DNA of 64,000 bases, from contig JAFAMD010000002.1 in the NCBI GenBank assembly GCA_019233755.1, positions 1 to 64,000 on the forward strand, read 5' to 3'. Of this stretch, positions 9,298 to 19,328 are shown in pieces. The DNA comes from Acidobacteriaceae bacterium (GTDB taxonomy: Bacteria > Acidobacteriota > Terriglobia > Bryobacterales > Bryobacteraceae). The notes under the pieces are model-generated. The model ran no database searches. It saw only the letters and a program-made list of their open reading frames with translations, and was not told the origin of the DNA. Numbering within the stretch: the first letter of the stretch is position 1; each line of letters starts with the position of its first letter. The position numbers and the translations under genes were made by a program.

Positions 9298-10125
9298 GTG
9301 ACGACTCCTGAGCAACCAATCGTAAAAGAACGCGCTCCTGCCCGCGCCTCCGATTCCGATACGAACACATTACCTTCGACCTCCAAGCTGAACGCAAAGA
9401 ATATCAATTTCTTCTACGGCTCATTCCAGGCCTTGCATGACATCAGCATGGATATTCAGTCCAACAAGATTACATCCTTTATCGGCCCGTCGGGCTGCGG
9501 GAAGTCAACGTTCCTGCGAACCATGAACCGGATGAACGAGGCGCTCCGCAATACCCGGGTCGAAGGCGATCTCCTGCTTGACGGCGAGAACCTTCTCGGT
9601 ATGGATGTCACATACGTTCGCCGCCGTGTCGGCATGGTATTCCAGAAGTCGAACCCGTTCCCCAAGAGCATTTTTGACAACGTCGCTTATGGATTGCGGG
9701 TCAACGGCATCACCAAGAAATCCATCGTCGAAGAGTCGGTTGAAAAGAGCCTCACCCGCGCGGCCCTATGGACCGAAGTAAAGGACAAACTGCACAAGCC
9801 TGCCTCTGCCTTGTCGGGCGGACAACAGCAGCGCCTGTGTATTGCGCGCGCTCTCGCCGTGGAGCCCGAAGTTCTTCTGCTCGACGAGCCTTGCTCTGCT
9901 CTCGATCCCATCGCGACCCTCAAGATCGAGGAACTGCTGTTTCAGATCAAAGACATGACTACTATCGTCATCGTGACGCACAATATGCAGCAGGCAGCAC
10001 GCCTCGCCGATTACACCGGCTTCTTCCTCTTGGGCAAGCTGATCGAGTTCGATGACACCCGGAAAATCTTCCAGAACCCTAACAAGAAGGAAACGGAGGA
10101 CTACGTCACTGGCCGGTTCGGTTGA
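9298..10125 (+). CDS. pstB: Phosphate ABC transporter ATPase PstB
   Basis: This ATPase energises the Pst transporter. GTG 9298 follows an AAGGAGAT Shine-Dalgarno sequence. Walker [10 protein letters not shown] is at residues 63-71, followed by the PstB-typical [10 protein letters not shown]. The signature is LSGGQQQR, Walker B is [13 protein letters not shown], and the H-loop is VTHN. The first 35 residues form a low-complexity extension beyond the ordinary PstB start. The protein is 275 residues long. Confidence 0.96.
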   Translation: MTTPEQPIVKERAPARASDSDTNTLPSTSKLNAKNINFFYGSFQALHDISMDIQSNKITSFIGPSGCGKSTFLRTMNRMNEALRNTRVEGDLLLDGENLLGMDVTYVRRRVGMVFQKSNPFPKSIFDNVAYGLRVNGITKKSIVEESVEKSLTRAALWTEVKDKLHKPASALSGGQQQRLCIARALAVEPEVLLLDEPCSALDPIATLKIEELLFQIKDMTTIVIVTHNMQQAARLADYTGFFLLGKLIEFDDTRKIFQNPNKKETEDYVTGRFG

Positions 10126-10157
10126 TTGTCTATTCTGTGCTGTGACCGGAGGATCTC

Positions 10158-10835
10158 GTGCGCCATTTTGAACAGGAATTAGAAAAACTGAAAAGCAAGC
10201 TGCTGGAGATGAGCGCGCTTGTCGAAAGCGCGATTTATCGGAGTGTGCAAGGCGTTGTAGAGAAGAACGAAGAACTGGCCCAGCAGGTTCTTCGCAATGA
10301 GAGCCGCGTCAACCAGCTTGAAATTGAAATCGACGATGCGGCCATCAGCCTGCTTGCTTTACAGGCCCCGCTTGCGGCCGATCTCCGGCTGGTAACCGCG
10401 ACCATCAAGATCAACAACGATCTTGAGCGCATGGGCGACTTGTCGGTCAGCATCGCCCAGAGCGCGCTTGCGCTGATCAAAGAGCCGGTAATCCGGCCGT
10501 TGATCGATATTCCGCACATCGCGGGCCTCGCGCAGGGAATGGTTCGAAAAGCGTTGGATGCTTTCGTGAATCGCGACCCGGAACTCGCGCGCAGCGTGCT
10601 CGCGTCAGACGACGCCGTCGATAACATGCGCACCGCCAGCTACCACGAGCTGATCAGCTTCATGGCGACCAACCCGCAGCAGATTCCGCAGGCGCTGTAT
10701 CTGCTCTCTGTAATCCGCAATCTCGAGCGCATCGCCGATCACGCGACCAACATCGCCGAAGACGTTCTGTTCCTGGTGAAAGGCATCGACGTTCGCCATC
10801 ACAATGAGGAGCGGAGCGCCGTGCCTCAGCGCTAG
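10158..10835 (+). CDS. phoU: Phosphate signalling complex regulator PhoU
   Basis: This cytoplasmic regulator links Pst transporter activity to PhoR-type kinases and limits phosphate uptake. The GTG start follows GGAGGAT. The 225-residue protein shows the duplicated three-helix architecture. Each half carries a metal-binding E/DxxxD-type helix: IKINNDLERMGDLSVSIAQ in the first, IRNLERIADHATNIAEDVL in the second. It is the last gene of the pst operon. The PhoR-like kinase at 2.9 kb is a plausible partner. Confidence 0.96.
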   Translation: MRHFEQELEKLKSKLLEMSALVESAIYRSVQGVVEKNEELAQQVLRNESRVNQLEIEIDDAAISLLALQAPLAADLRLVTATIKINNDLERMGDLSVSIAQSALALIKEPVIRPLIDIPHIAGLAQGMVRKALDAFVNRDPELARSVLASDDAVDNMRTASYHELISFMATNPQQIPQALYLLSVIRNLERIADHATNIAEDVLFLVKGIDVRHHNEERSAVPQR

Positions 10836-10839
10836 GGTA

Positions 10840-11763
10840 GTGCCGGAACTGAGAATCCTTCCTCTGATCTCGAGCGCGACGGAAATTGTCCACGCGCTCG
10901 GGCTCGGTCCTTATCAAGTCGGCCGCTCGCACGAGTGTGATTACCCGGCGTGCGTTCTCGATCTGCCAGTCTGCACTCGTCCGGCGATTCCAGTCACGGT
11001 CTCGAGCGCCGAGATCGATCGTCTCGTAAGAGAGCGTGCTGCCGCGGCCGTCAGCATCTATGAAGTCGATTCCGCGCTCATCCGCGAACTTGCTCCGACG
11101 CACATTCTCACGCAGACCCAATGCAAAGTCTGCGCGGTCAGTTTAGACGATGTCGAAAACGCGCTGCGGGACGAAATGGGTGTGAACGCCGAGATCATTG
11201 CGCTCGAGCCCTATGCCCTGGCTGATCTTTGGCGTGACATCGACCGCGTTGCCAATGCCTGCGGCTGCTCCAGTGCCGGCAGGAATCTGATTACGAACCT
11301 GAAGCACCGCATTTCCGAGATTCAAAATCCAGCCAAGAGCGCGCCAGAATGTCCTACGGTTGCCGCCATCGAATGGCTTGAACCGTTAATGGCCGGGGGC
11401 AACTGGGTCCCTGAGCTCATTGAAGCAGCCGGCGGCAAGAACCTGTTCGGCGTCGCCGGGCGGCATTCACCCTGGATGGCTTGGGAAGACGTCACGGCAG
11501 CCGATCCCGATGTGATCGTCGCGCTGCCCTGCGGATTCGATCTCGAGCGTACACGCGCCGAAATTTACTGGCTGACCGGGCGCGACGGCTGGGACAGTTT
11601 GAAAGCGGTGCGGACAGGACGAGTGTTCCTCTGCGACGGCAATCAATACATGAACCGACCGGGGCCGCGGCTGGTTGAATCCCTTCAGGCTTTCGCTGAA
11701 ATGCTGCATCCCGGGCTGTTCGAACCGGCACTCGAGAACATCGCCTGGCAGCGATTCCGCTAA
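10840..11763 (+). CDS. Cobalamin-binding-protein-like (periplasmic-binding-protein fold, no signal peptide)
   Basis: The sequence resembles BtuF/FepB-type helical-backbone metal receptors. It starts PLISSATEIVHALGLGPYQVGRSHECDYP, has the connecting helix, and then a second lobe with AAIEWLEPLMAGGNWVPELIEAAGG and DPDVIVALPCGF. About 307 residues. GTG 10840 lies four bases after phoU; an earlier ATG at 10804 would overlap phoU by 32 bases. Neither start gives a signal peptide, so a cytoplasmic location is implied. No BtuC or BtuD gene is near. The ligand is unproven: a corrinoid or haem-like compound is the family expectation. Confidence 0.78.
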   Translation: MPELRILPLISSATEIVHALGLGPYQVGRSHECDYPACVLDLPVCTRPAIPVTVSSAEIDRLVRERAAAAVSIYEVDSALIRELAPTHILTQTQCKVCAVSLDDVENALRDEMGVNAEIIALEPYALADLWRDIDRVANACGCSSAGRNLITNLKHRISEIQNPAKSAPECPTVAAIEWLEPLMAGGNWVPELIEAAGGKNLFGVAGRHSPWMAWEDVTAADPDVIVALPCGFDLERTRAEIYWLTGRDGWDSLKAVRTGRVFLCDGNQYMNRPGPRLVESLQAFAEMLHPGLFEPALENIAWQRFR

Positions 11764-12941
11764 AAGTGCAGCTCTGCCACGGGCTCCGGCTTCCGGCCGC
11801 ACTGTAACGTCCGCATAGACCCAGCGAGCACGGCCGACACAAGACAGCAGACGACCACCACCCCGAGCGCATAACGCAGCGTGAAGAGTTGCGAGACAAA
11901 ACCGATCGTCGGCGGGCCTATGATGAAACCTACATAGCCGATGCCGGTGACGGTTGCGATTCCCGCACCGGGATTAACGGACTCGACGCGTCCGCCAGAG
12001 CCGAACACCAACGGGATGATGGCCGAAAAACCGGCGCCTACCGCGGCAAAACCCGGCAGCGCCCAATGGGGCGAATGCATGCTGAGCGCCCATAGCAATC
12101 CAGCGGCTGCCAGCAAGCTGCCTGTTCGTACGGTCAGCATCGGACCCAGCCGCGCCGTGATGATATCGCCCAGGAATCGGAAGCATGCCATTGCTGCCGA
12201 GAAGACGGCATAACCCTCTGCCGCCAGGCCGGGTCCGGCCCTCAAAGCCTGCTTGAGATATACGGCGGTCCAGTCCGCCATTGCACCTTCCGAGAGCAGA
12301 ATGCAAAACCCGATCGCGCTCAACGCAAATAGCACACGCGGCATTTTGTTGAGCGGCAGACGATGCCCTTCGGTCACGCCGGTATCGTGCGTGTCGAGCA
12401 TCGCCGGCCAGGCAAGCAGCACCGCTGCGAGATTGATGACAGCACTCGCGGCAAAGTGCGGAAGAGGTGTTACCCCGCGCGCGGCAACCCATCCGCCGAT
12501 TGCGGCGCCGGCCATGCCACCCAGGCTGAACATTCCGTGAAAGCGCGACATCGTGGGCGTGCCAAGTTCCTTCTCAACTTCTACGCCTTGCGCGTTCATC
12601 GCCACGTCCATGCCCGCCGCCATTGCGCCGAAAAAGAAGAGCGCCAGCGCGAGCGTAACCGCATTGAAGGCAACCGAGAGCAGCACCAGCCCGCAGCAAA
12701 AAGCAATGCTGGTAACCGCAGCCACCTCTTTGCTGCCGTAACGCGTGATGAACCAGCCTGTTAGCGGAATGGTGGTGACGGCGCCTACCGCTGAGCTCAG
12801 CAGCGTGAGCCCGAGGATGCCGTTGCTGAGGTGCAGTTCCGTTTGGATTGCCGGAATGCGTGCGACCCAGGTGGCAACCACCAGCCCGTGAACCAGGAAC
12901 AAGATGACGACGGCCCACCATGCGAGCCGAACTTTACCCAT
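11760..12941 (-). CDS. MFS transporter (YbjJ-like)
   Basis: A 393-residue major facilitator with about 12 hydrophobic segments. The loop between helices 2 and 3 reads GWFITRYGSKE, the A-motif position. MSRFHGMFSLGGMAGAAIGG in the middle is typical of the YbjJ/fucose-permease-like branch. Its stop overlaps the stop of the convergent upstream gene by four bases. The first 145 bases overlap the 3' end of the glycosyltransferase gene on the same strand. The substrate cannot be inferred. Confidence 0.82.
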   Translation of the reverse strand: MGKVRLAWWAVVILFLVHGLVVATWVARIPAIQTELHLSNGILGLTLLSSAVGAVTTIPLTGWFITRYGSKEVAAVTSIAFCCGLVLLSVAFNAVTLALALFFFGAMAAGMDVAMNAQGVEVEKELGTPTMSRFHGMFSLGGMAGAAIGGWVAARGVTPLPHFAASAVINLAAVLLAWPAMLDTHDTGVTEGHRLPLNKMPRVLFALSAIGFCILLSEGAMADWTAVYLKQALRAGPGLAAEGYAVFSAAMACFRFLGDIITARLGPMLTVRTGSLLAAAGLLWALSMHSPHWALPGFAAVGAGFSAIIPLVFGSGGRVESVNPGAGIATVTGIGYVGFIIGPPTIGFVSQLFTLRYALGVVVVCCLVSAVLAGSMRTLQCGRKPEPVAELHF

Positions 12942-14533
12942 GTTCGCAGTGTACGGTGTGAAGTTGAATGGACCAATTCTCCAGGCATGCGCGGCAGGTC
13001 ACCTCTCACGTAAATCGAAATTTCCTGCCCTCGCATGCGCAGAGAGACCACTTGCCGAAGCCCGAGTTGTTGGCATTGCTCCGGCGTAATTTCCGGCTGC
13101 CAATCGTAGAAGCGTGTAAGAAAGCGACGAACCGGCGGCCACGAAATAACGCTCCAGTGCGGAGCCCATGTACGGCTGTAGGTAATGAGAGCATCGAAGC
13201 TCGCGGGCGCCAATGCCGCTATGGAAGAGAAGTGGAAATCATTGGTCTCGACCGTCCGCAGCTTATGGCTGACGAATCCGTAATCGGTGCTCTCGAGTCC
13301 GGCGGTAAACGGCCATGCGGTCGCAATGGTGCGGTCGCGCAGATTCTGCTCCGCAAACTGCGCAGCGGCTTGCTGCAGCCGGACAAAATCCACCATGGCA
13401 TAGTTGTTCTCATATGGAAACGGGTAGGGCGGATTCCAAAAGAGGTTCGCGACGAGTCCGACGAGAAGCGCCGCAGCGGTGGCCATGCTGATCCGTCGCG
13501 GCAAGTATGTCAGAGCTACTCCCATCGCGATGTAGAAGATCGGGAGAACCGGCAGCAGGTAACGCTCGAGTTCGGCTCCGCCCAGCACTGAGACCAACAC
13601 GAGAGTGCCGGCTGCAACGGCCGCTGTCACGCCCCAGGCCCCAGTGCGAAACACATCCGCCCGCTTGAAAGCAAACAGCAAGGCGAGCGTGCCGATCCAA
13701 CGGAATTCGGCGAAGAACAGGTAGTAGATGCGGCGCGCGAAGGAAAGCGCCATCCGGACCGGGTGCAATGAATACTCAACGTTGTAATGACCGAAGCCGG
13801 GGTTACCAAGCCAGTAACCAGTCGCACGATGCAGCACCAGCAGCCAGCCGGCAAGCGCGATGGCAGGTGCAGCAAAGAGCGACGCGTGTCTCCAGTCTTT
13901 CCGGACTGCAAGAACAATGAAGAACACGAACGGCGCGACGATGCCCGTTTCTTTCGCCAGAACCAACCCAATGCATGCCCAGGCCGCAGCCACATAACGA
14001 CCCTTCACGAACAGCAGCAGCGCGAGCAAGGTGAGCACCATCGCCGGCATATCCAACTGTGCCATCATGCTTTGCGTGAAGAAGAGCGGCGAAGCCAGCA
14101 GCAGAACCGGCGCTATGAATGCAGGCGCGCCGCGCGTACCTTTGCTCAACTCAATTGCCAAGAGGAACGTGAACAGTATTCCAAAGCTCGCCAGCGCCAG
14201 CATGGCCACTCGCGTGATAACAATCGAATAGCCGAACAGCTTGTACCAAAGCACCAGGTAAGCCTCAACTCCCGGCGGATGCACGTTCGGAACAGTGGAG
14301 TGCGCTACCCAGGCGCCGGTGCGCAGCAGATCGAGCGCTGTTGGAACAAACTGCCCGTGCTCATCCCAAAAAAAAGGCAGGTTCAGCAGTGGCAAATGCG
14401 CCGCAAACAGCGGTGCCGCAAAAAAGAGAAAGAAGATCGCAACGTAATAAGGCCGCGGGAGTCGCGCGGAGGCAGCATCCGCCGAAGCGTACGGCGCGAG
14501 TTTCGGCATCGGCGGTCGAGGCTGCACAGGCAT
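12797..14533 (-). CDS. GT39-like membrane glycosyltransferase (dolichyl/polyprenyl-phosphate-mannose type)
   Basis: This is a polytopic inner-membrane protein of the ArnT/PMT superfamily, which transfers sugars from polyprenyl-phosphate donors to extracytoplasmic acceptors. The first periplasmic loop carries the acidic motif FFWDEHGQF near residue 54, and about 10-12 membrane segments follow. A soluble C-terminal part contains LRMRGQEISIYVRGD. The last 48 codons run over the start of the downstream MFS gene in another frame and look like out-of-frame sequence, so the true end may lie near 12940-12950. It starts seven bases after the DUF3467 gene. Confidence 0.8.
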   Translation of the reverse strand: MPVQPRPPMPKLAPYASADAASARLPRPYYVAIFFLFFAAPLFAAHLPLLNLPFFWDEHGQFVPTALDLLRTGAWVAHSTVPNVHPPGVEAYLVLWYKLFGYSIVITRVAMLALASFGILFTFLLAIELSKGTRGAPAFIAPVLLLASPLFFTQSMMAQLDMPAMVLTLLALLLFVKGRYVAAAWACIGLVLAKETGIVAPFVFFIVLAVRKDWRHASLFAAPAIALAGWLLVLHRATGYWLGNPGFGHYNVEYSLHPVRMALSFARRIYYLFFAEFRWIGTLALLFAFKRADVFRTGAWGVTAAVAAGTLVLVSVLGGAELERYLLPVLPIFYIAMGVALTYLPRRISMATAAALLVGLVANLFWNPPYPFPYENNYAMVDFVRLQQAAAQFAEQNLRDRTIATAWPFTAGLESTDYGFVSHKLRTVETNDFHFSSIAALAPASFDALITYSRTWAPHWSVISWPPVRRFLTRFYDWQPEITPEQCQQLGLRQVVSLRMRGQEISIYVRGDLPRMPGELVHSTSHRTLRTWVKFGSHGGPSSSCSWFTGWWLPPGSHAFRQSKRNCTSATASSGSRC

Positions 14534-14539
14534 TTGCGG

Positions 14540-14836
14540 CTACTGAACGACGCCGCCCTGTGTCTGCGATTCCAGGCGGATCTCGCCAAAAGCCGCCTCG
14601 TATTGCTTCAGATTCTGGGTAAGAAGGTTCGCGAGCGCTTTCGCTTGCGGCGGGCTGAGATACACGCCTTGGAAATTCGCGATGTTTACTGCGTCCGGCG
14701 ACGTCTGGTTCATCGTGCCGAAGATCAGAAAGAAATCCCACAGGCTGACGCGCATCTGCACGCTGTTGGCGTAGTTTTCGCGGTAATCAGGGGTGGCGGT
14801 AAGTTGTAGTTTTGGCTGCGGTTGTCCCGGCGTCAT
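14540..14836 (-). CDS. DUF3467 family protein
   Basis: A small soluble protein of about 98 residues from ATG 14836; a TTG at 14884 would add 16. It shows the DUF3467 pattern: YRENYANSVQMRVSLWDFFL, IFGTM, then SPPQAKALANLLTQNLKQYE. The family is widespread in bacteria and archaea, but its role is not established. It is followed at seven bases by the membrane glycosyltransferase, which suggests one transcript. Confidence 0.8.
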   Translation of the reverse strand: MTPGQPQPKLQLTATPDYRENYANSVQMRVSLWDFFLIFGTMNQTSPDAVNIANFQGVYLSPPQAKALANLLTQNLKQYEAAFGEIRLESQTQGGVVQ

Positions 14837-14969
14837 CTCTTCAGTATCGATGAAGCGGTTTACAGCGGGATCATGCAGGCCCAATAAGCGCTATCCCATT
14901 CGCCTTGCGAGAACCGTACGGGTTAACGCCGCTAGGGGCTCCCATGCCTATGTGAACTAATGGAAGAAA

Positions 14970-15046
<77 letters not shown>

Positions 15047-15162
15047 TTTTTGCGGAATACGTCGGACAAACGCAGGATAGCATACTCACTCCCCCTGGGC
15101 GGGAATCCTCATGCCGTCCTTATGACTTTTTTACCCTATTGACCCTAAATTGGGCTGTAGAT

Positions 15163-15246
15163 ATGGCAGATGCACTCTACATCCTGGCAGCCCTGGTCTT
15201 TTTTATCGTGACCTGGGCCTTCACAAAGGCCTGTGACCGTCTCTAG
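15163..15246 (+). CDS. Unnamed 27-residue single-span membrane peptide preceding kdpF
   Basis: ATG 15163 to TAG 15246 encodes MADALYILAALVFFIVTWAF followed by TKACDRL. It has one hydrophobic span and a short polar tail ending CDRL, 24 bases before kdpF. From memory, similar tiny frames with a C(D/E)(R/K)L tail precede kdpF in other bacteria, but I cannot verify this here. It is distinct from KdpF, which follows. A small accessory subunit of the KdpFABC complex is possible, though the function is unknown. No strong ribosome binding site is visible. Confidence 0.6.
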   Translation: MADALYILAALVFFIVTWAFTKACDRL

Positions 15247-15270
15247 CCTAACCCCGCGGGAGTTCCCCAA

Positions 15271-15360
15271 ATGAATCTTGACTATATCCTCGGTGGCGCC
15301 ACCACCGTGGTGCTCTTCGTTTATCTGATCTACGCGCTGCTCAAACCGGAGAAATTCTAA
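15271..15360 (+). CDS. kdpF: K+-transporting ATPase small subunit KdpF
   Basis: A 29-residue single-span protein, MNLDYILGGATTVVLFVYLI then YALLKPEKF. The length and the C-terminal LLKPE(K/R)F are diagnostic of KdpF, which stabilises the KdpABC complex in the inner membrane. It ends three bases before kdpA. Confidence 0.92.
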   Translation: MNLDYILGGATTVVLFVYLIYALLKPEKF

Positions 15361-15363
15361 CGT

Positions 15364-17190
15364 ATGACTACCAACGGGATTCTTCAGATCCTTGCCTATT
15401 TCTTGGTCATTCTGCTGCTAGCGAAACCGGTGGGCACGTTTATGGCCCGTCTCTTCGAAGGCAAGCGGACCTTTCTGCACGGTGCACTTCGGCCACTCGA
15501 AACGCTGGTTTACAAACTTGTCGGCGTAGATGAGACTGTGGAGCAGCGGTGGACGCACTACACCGCGTCGCTGCTGGCATTCAGTATCTTCAGTTTTCTG
15601 TTCGTGTATGCCCTGCAGCGGCTGCAGGGCCTTCTCCCGTTAAACCCGCAGGGTTTTAACCATACCAACGTCTCGCCCGATCTGGCCTTTAACACAGCAA
15701 TTAGCTTCGTTACGAACACGAACTGGCAGGCATATACGCCCGAATCGACCCTGAGCTATTTCGTTCAGATGACTGCTCTCACGGTGCAGAACTTTGTGTC
15801 CGCTGCCGCGGGAATAGCGGTTGCGATTGCCGTGATTCGGGGGTTCGCCCGCCAGCAGGTGAACAGTCTGGGCAACTTCTGGGTCGACCTCACGCGCGCA
15901 ACCCTTTATATTTTGCTGCCCGTCTCGATCGTTGCGGCTTTGCTCCTGTGCGCAAACGGCGTCATTCAGAATTTCGAGCCATACACGGTCGCCAAAACGC
16001 TCGAAGGCGCCAAGCAGGTCATCGCACAAGGTCCGGTGGCATCGCAGGAAGCCATCAAGATGCTCGGCACCAATGGCGGTGGATTCTTCAATGCGAATTC
16101 CGCCCATCCATTTGAGAACCCGACGCCGTTCACGAACTTCATACAGATCATCCTCATCTTCTTCATTCCCGCGGGCCTCACATACACCTTCGGTGTCATG
16201 GTGGGCGATCGCCGGCAGGGCTGGGCGATCTTCGCCGCCTGTGCTGTCCTGTTTTTTGCCGGAGTCTTTACCTGTTACTGGGCAGAGCAAAAAGGCAATC
16301 CTAATTTCGCCAAGCTGGGCGTCGAAACGCATGCTACGGCCGGTCAGGCTGGCGGCAACATGGAAGGCAAGGAGACCCGATTCGGCATCGCCGCGTCCGC
16401 TCTATTTGCCACCGTCACCACGGACGCAAGCTGCGGCGCCGTAAACGGCATGCACGACAGCTTCACACCCATTGGCGGCCTGGTGCCGCTTTTCAATATA
16501 CAGACGGGCGAAGTGATTTTCGGCGGCGTAGGCGCCGGTCTTTACGGGATCCTGCTTTATGCCATCCTGGCGGTCTTTATTGCCGGCCTGATGGTCGGCC
16601 GCACCCCGGAATACATCGGCAAGAAGATCGAGCAGAAGGAAGTCAAAATGGCGATGCTGGCGCTGCTCGCCACTGCTTTCGCAATCCTGGTCTTCGCCGC
16701 AATCAGCTCGGTCATTCCGTTTAACTCACCCACAAAAGACGCCAAGGGACAAGCGGTGGCACAGAGTTATTGGAACCCGCCTGGCCCCGCGACGGCGAAC
16801 TTCAACAACAACGGTCCGCACGGTTTCAGCGAAGCGTTATATGCGTACACCAGCGCGGCCGGCAACAACGGCAGCGCCTTCGCGGGAATCAATGCCAACA
16901 CACCCTGGTATAACTTCACCCTTGGCCTGGCCATGCTGATAGGCCGCTTCCTGTTCTTAATTCCGTTACTTGCTGCCGCCGGGAGCCTGGCGAAAAAGAA
17001 GAGAGTTCCGGCGACGACCGGTACATTCCCGACCCACGGGCCCATGTTTGTCGGCCTGCTGGTCGGGACCGTTCTCCTCGTCGGCGCGCTGACCTTCTTT
17101 CCCGCGCTCGCGCTCGGTCCGATTGTCGAACATTTCCTGATGCAGGACGGCAAGTTCTTCTCGCTGCTTGCGTTCCCTCTTTGGAGCTAA
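15364..17190 (+). CDS. kdpA: K+-transporting ATPase subunit KdpA
   Basis: This is the K+-selective channel-like subunit of the KdpFABC pump. Its 608 residues form about ten membrane segments with four pore-loop regions. Characteristic boxes are [38 protein letters not shown] and [21 protein letters not shown], each carrying a selectivity-filter glycine. The start is an ATG three bases after kdpF. The stop is two bases before kdpB. Confidence 0.97.
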   Translation: MTTNGILQILAYFLVILLLAKPVGTFMARLFEGKRTFLHGALRPLETLVYKLVGVDETVEQRWTHYTASLLAFSIFSFLFVYALQRLQGLLPLNPQGFNHTNVSPDLAFNTAISFVTNTNWQAYTPESTLSYFVQMTALTVQNFVSAAAGIAVAIAVIRGFARQQVNSLGNFWVDLTRATLYILLPVSIVAALLLCANGVIQNFEPYTVAKTLEGAKQVIAQGPVASQEAIKMLGTNGGGFFNANSAHPFENPTPFTNFIQIILIFFIPAGLTYTFGVMVGDRRQGWAIFAACAVLFFAGVFTCYWAEQKGNPNFAKLGVETHATAGQAGGNMEGKETRFGIAASALFATVTTDASCGAVNGMHDSFTPIGGLVPLFNIQTGEVIFGGVGAGLYGILLYAILAVFIAGLMVGRTPEYIGKKIEQKEVKMAMLALLATAFAILVFAAISSVIPFNSPTKDAKGQAVAQSYWNPPGPATANFNNNGPHGFSEALYAYTSAAGNNGSAFAGINANTPWYNFTLGLAMLIGRFLFLIPLLAAAGSLAKKKRVPATTGTFPTHGPMFVGLLVGTVLLVGALTFFPALALGPIVEHFLMQDGKFFSLLAFPLWS

Positions 17191-17192
17191 CC

Positions 17193-19310
17193 ATGGCCAC
17201 TTCTTTACAAACTCCAGTCGCTCCACCGAGCACAGAACCTTCGCTTCTCCCAACCAAGCTGACTCGCGCACGCCCCCTGTTCGATCCGGAGATCGTGCAG
17301 CGCGCCACCCGGGATTCGTTCCGCAAACTCAACCCGGTAACGCTGATGAAGAATCCGGTCATCTTCGTCGTAGAGGTAGGCGCCGCGCTGACCACGGTTT
17401 TCCTGGTGCGCGATCTGGTCACCCACGCAGCGGGAATCGGATTTGAGATTCAAATCGCACTGTGGCTCTGGTTCACCGTGCTCTTTGCGAATTTTGCGGA
17501 AGCGATGGCCGAAGCTCGCGGCAAGGCGCAGGCCGACACGCTGCGTAAGACCAAAACCGACTCCATCGCTAAACGGGTTCTGCCAAAGGGCAACATAGAG
17601 ACGGTTCCCGCCTCGAGGCTTCGTTCGGGCGACATCGTCATTGCCGAAGCGGGAGACCTGATCCCGGGCGATGGCGAGGTGATTGAAGGCATCGCGACGG
17701 TAGATGAATCGGTAATCACGGGCGAGAGCGCGCCGGTCATCCGCGAATCCGGTGGAGACCGCAGCGCCGTAACCGGCGGCACCAAAGTTCTATCCGATCA
17801 CGTCCGGATCCGCATCACCTCAAATCCGGGTGAGACGTTCCTGGACAAAATGATCGCGCTGGTGGAAGGCGCCGAGCGCCAGAAGACGCCGAATGAGATC
17901 GCGCTCAACATTCTGATCGCCGGTCTCACCCTCATCTTCCTGCTGGCGGTTGCCACTCTCGATCCGTTTGCGATCTACGCGGTTTCGTCATCGGGAGCGG
18001 GCCATGTACCTACCATCGCGGTGCTGGTATCGCTGCTCGTCTGCCTGATCCCAACCACCATCGGCGGCTTACTTTCGGCAATTGGCATCGCCGGCATGGA
18101 CCGCGTGATGCAGCACAACGTTCTGGCAATGAGCGGGAAAGCCGTAGAGGCTTCCGGCGACGTGAATACGCTCCTGCTGGATAAAACAGGAACGATCACG
18201 CTCGGCAACCGGCAGGCGGTAGAGTTTATCGCGTTCGAGGGCGTCACGGAAGCGGAGCTTGCCGATGCGGCTCAGCTTTCGAGTCTTGCGGATGAGACGC
18301 CGGAAGGCCGGTCGATTGTAGTGCTCGCCAAGGAAAAGTATGGCCTGCGCGGACGCGAGATCGCCGAGCACGAAGCGAACTTCATTGCATTTTCGGCATA
18401 CACGCGGATGAGCGGCGTCGACATCGATGGCCGCATGCTGCGCAAGGGAGCGAGCGGCGCTATCGCGAACCTGGTAAAAGAGCTTGGCGGCCGATTGCCC
18501 GCCAACTATGAAGAGATCTCAGACCGCATCTCTCGCGGAGGCGGCACTCCGCTGGCGGTCGCCGATGGGCCGCGCGCGCTCGGCATCATTCACTTGAAAG
18601 ATATCGTCAAAGGCGGGATGAAGGAGCGCATCGGCCAGTTGCGCGCCATGGGCATTCGCTCTGTCATGATCACGGGCGACAATCCGCTGACAGCGGCCGC
18701 TATCGCCAGCGAAGCCGGAGTTGATGATTTCCTCGCACAGGCCACCCCTGCCGACAAGCTCGCGTACATCCGGCGCGAGCAGGGCGAAGGCCGCCTGGTT
18801 GCAATGACCGGCGATGGCACGAACGACGCTCCCGCCCTGGCGCAGGCCGATGTCGGTCTTGCCATGAATACCGGGACCATGGCCGCAAAAGAGGCCGGCA
18901 ACATGGTGGATCTCGACAGCAACCCGACCAAGCTCATTGAAGTGGTGGCCATCGGCAAGCAACTGCTGATAACCCGCGGCGCCCTCACCACTTTTTCCAT
19001 CGCCAATGACGTGGCGAAGTATTTCGCCATCATCCCGGCCATGTTCATGGCTACCTATCCCGCGCTCAGACGTTTCAACATCATGGGATTGCATACGCCG
19101 GAAAGCGCTGTTCTCGCGGCCGTGATCTTCAACGCGCTGATCATCATCGCGCTGGTTCCGCTGGCTTTGCGCGGCGTGAAATACCGCGCCGTAGGGGCCG
19201 CCTCGCTTTTGCGTCGGAACATCTTGATCTACGGCATCGGCGGCATTATCGTGCCTTTCCCGGGTATCTGGATCATCGATCAGATTCTGGTCTGGCTGCA
19301 TCTTGCGTAA
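17193..19310 (+). CDS. kdpB: K+-transporting ATPase ATP-binding subunit KdpB
   Basis: This is the P-type ATPase that energises K+ uptake. ATG 17193 has a GGAG eight bases upstream; a TTG twelve bases earlier is less likely. The actuator domain carries ITGESAPV. The phosphorylated aspartate is Asp330 in DKTGTIT. The nucleotide-binding domain follows, with [16 protein letters not shown] as the hinge motif. The 705-residue length is slightly above the E. coli subunit. Confidence 0.97.
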   Translation: MATSLQTPVAPPSTEPSLLPTKLTRARPLFDPEIVQRATRDSFRKLNPVTLMKNPVIFVVEVGAALTTVFLVRDLVTHAAGIGFEIQIALWLWFTVLFANFAEAMAEARGKAQADTLRKTKTDSIAKRVLPKGNIETVPASRLRSGDIVIAEAGDLIPGDGEVIEGIATVDESVITGESAPVIRESGGDRSAVTGGTKVLSDHVRIRITSNPGETFLDKMIALVEGAERQKTPNEIALNILIAGLTLIFLLAVATLDPFAIYAVSSSGAGHVPTIAVLVSLLVCLIPTTIGGLLSAIGIAGMDRVMQHNVLAMSGKAVEASGDVNTLLLDKTGTITLGNRQAVEFIAFEGVTEAELADAAQLSSLADETPEGRSIVVLAKEKYGLRGREIAEHEANFIAFSAYTRMSGVDIDGRMLRKGASGAIANLVKELGGRLPANYEEISDRISRGGGTPLAVADGPRALGIIHLKDIVKGGMKERIGQLRAMGIRSVMITGDNPLTAAAIASEAGVDDFLAQATPADKLAYIRREQGEGRLVAMTGDGTNDAPALAQADVGLAMNTGTMAAKEAGNMVDLDSNPTKLIEVVAIGKQLLITRGALTTFSIANDVAKYFAIIPAMFMATYPALRRFNIMGLHTPESAVLAAVIFNALIIIALVPLALRGVKYRAVGAASLLRRNILIYGIGGIIVPFPGIWIIDQILVWLHLA

Positions 19311-19328
19311 GGAGCGGAGGAGAAATAA

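Noticed and set aside
13787-14809. 340-codon open frame on the plus strand
   Set aside because: It is the antisense shadow of the GT39-like gene, rich in Arg/Gln/His as such shadows are.
15047-15162. Possible ydaO-type c-di-AMP riboswitch before kdp
   Set aside because: The conserved ydaO cores were looked for and not seen; the region is short and carries only the tRNA-Asp promoter side.
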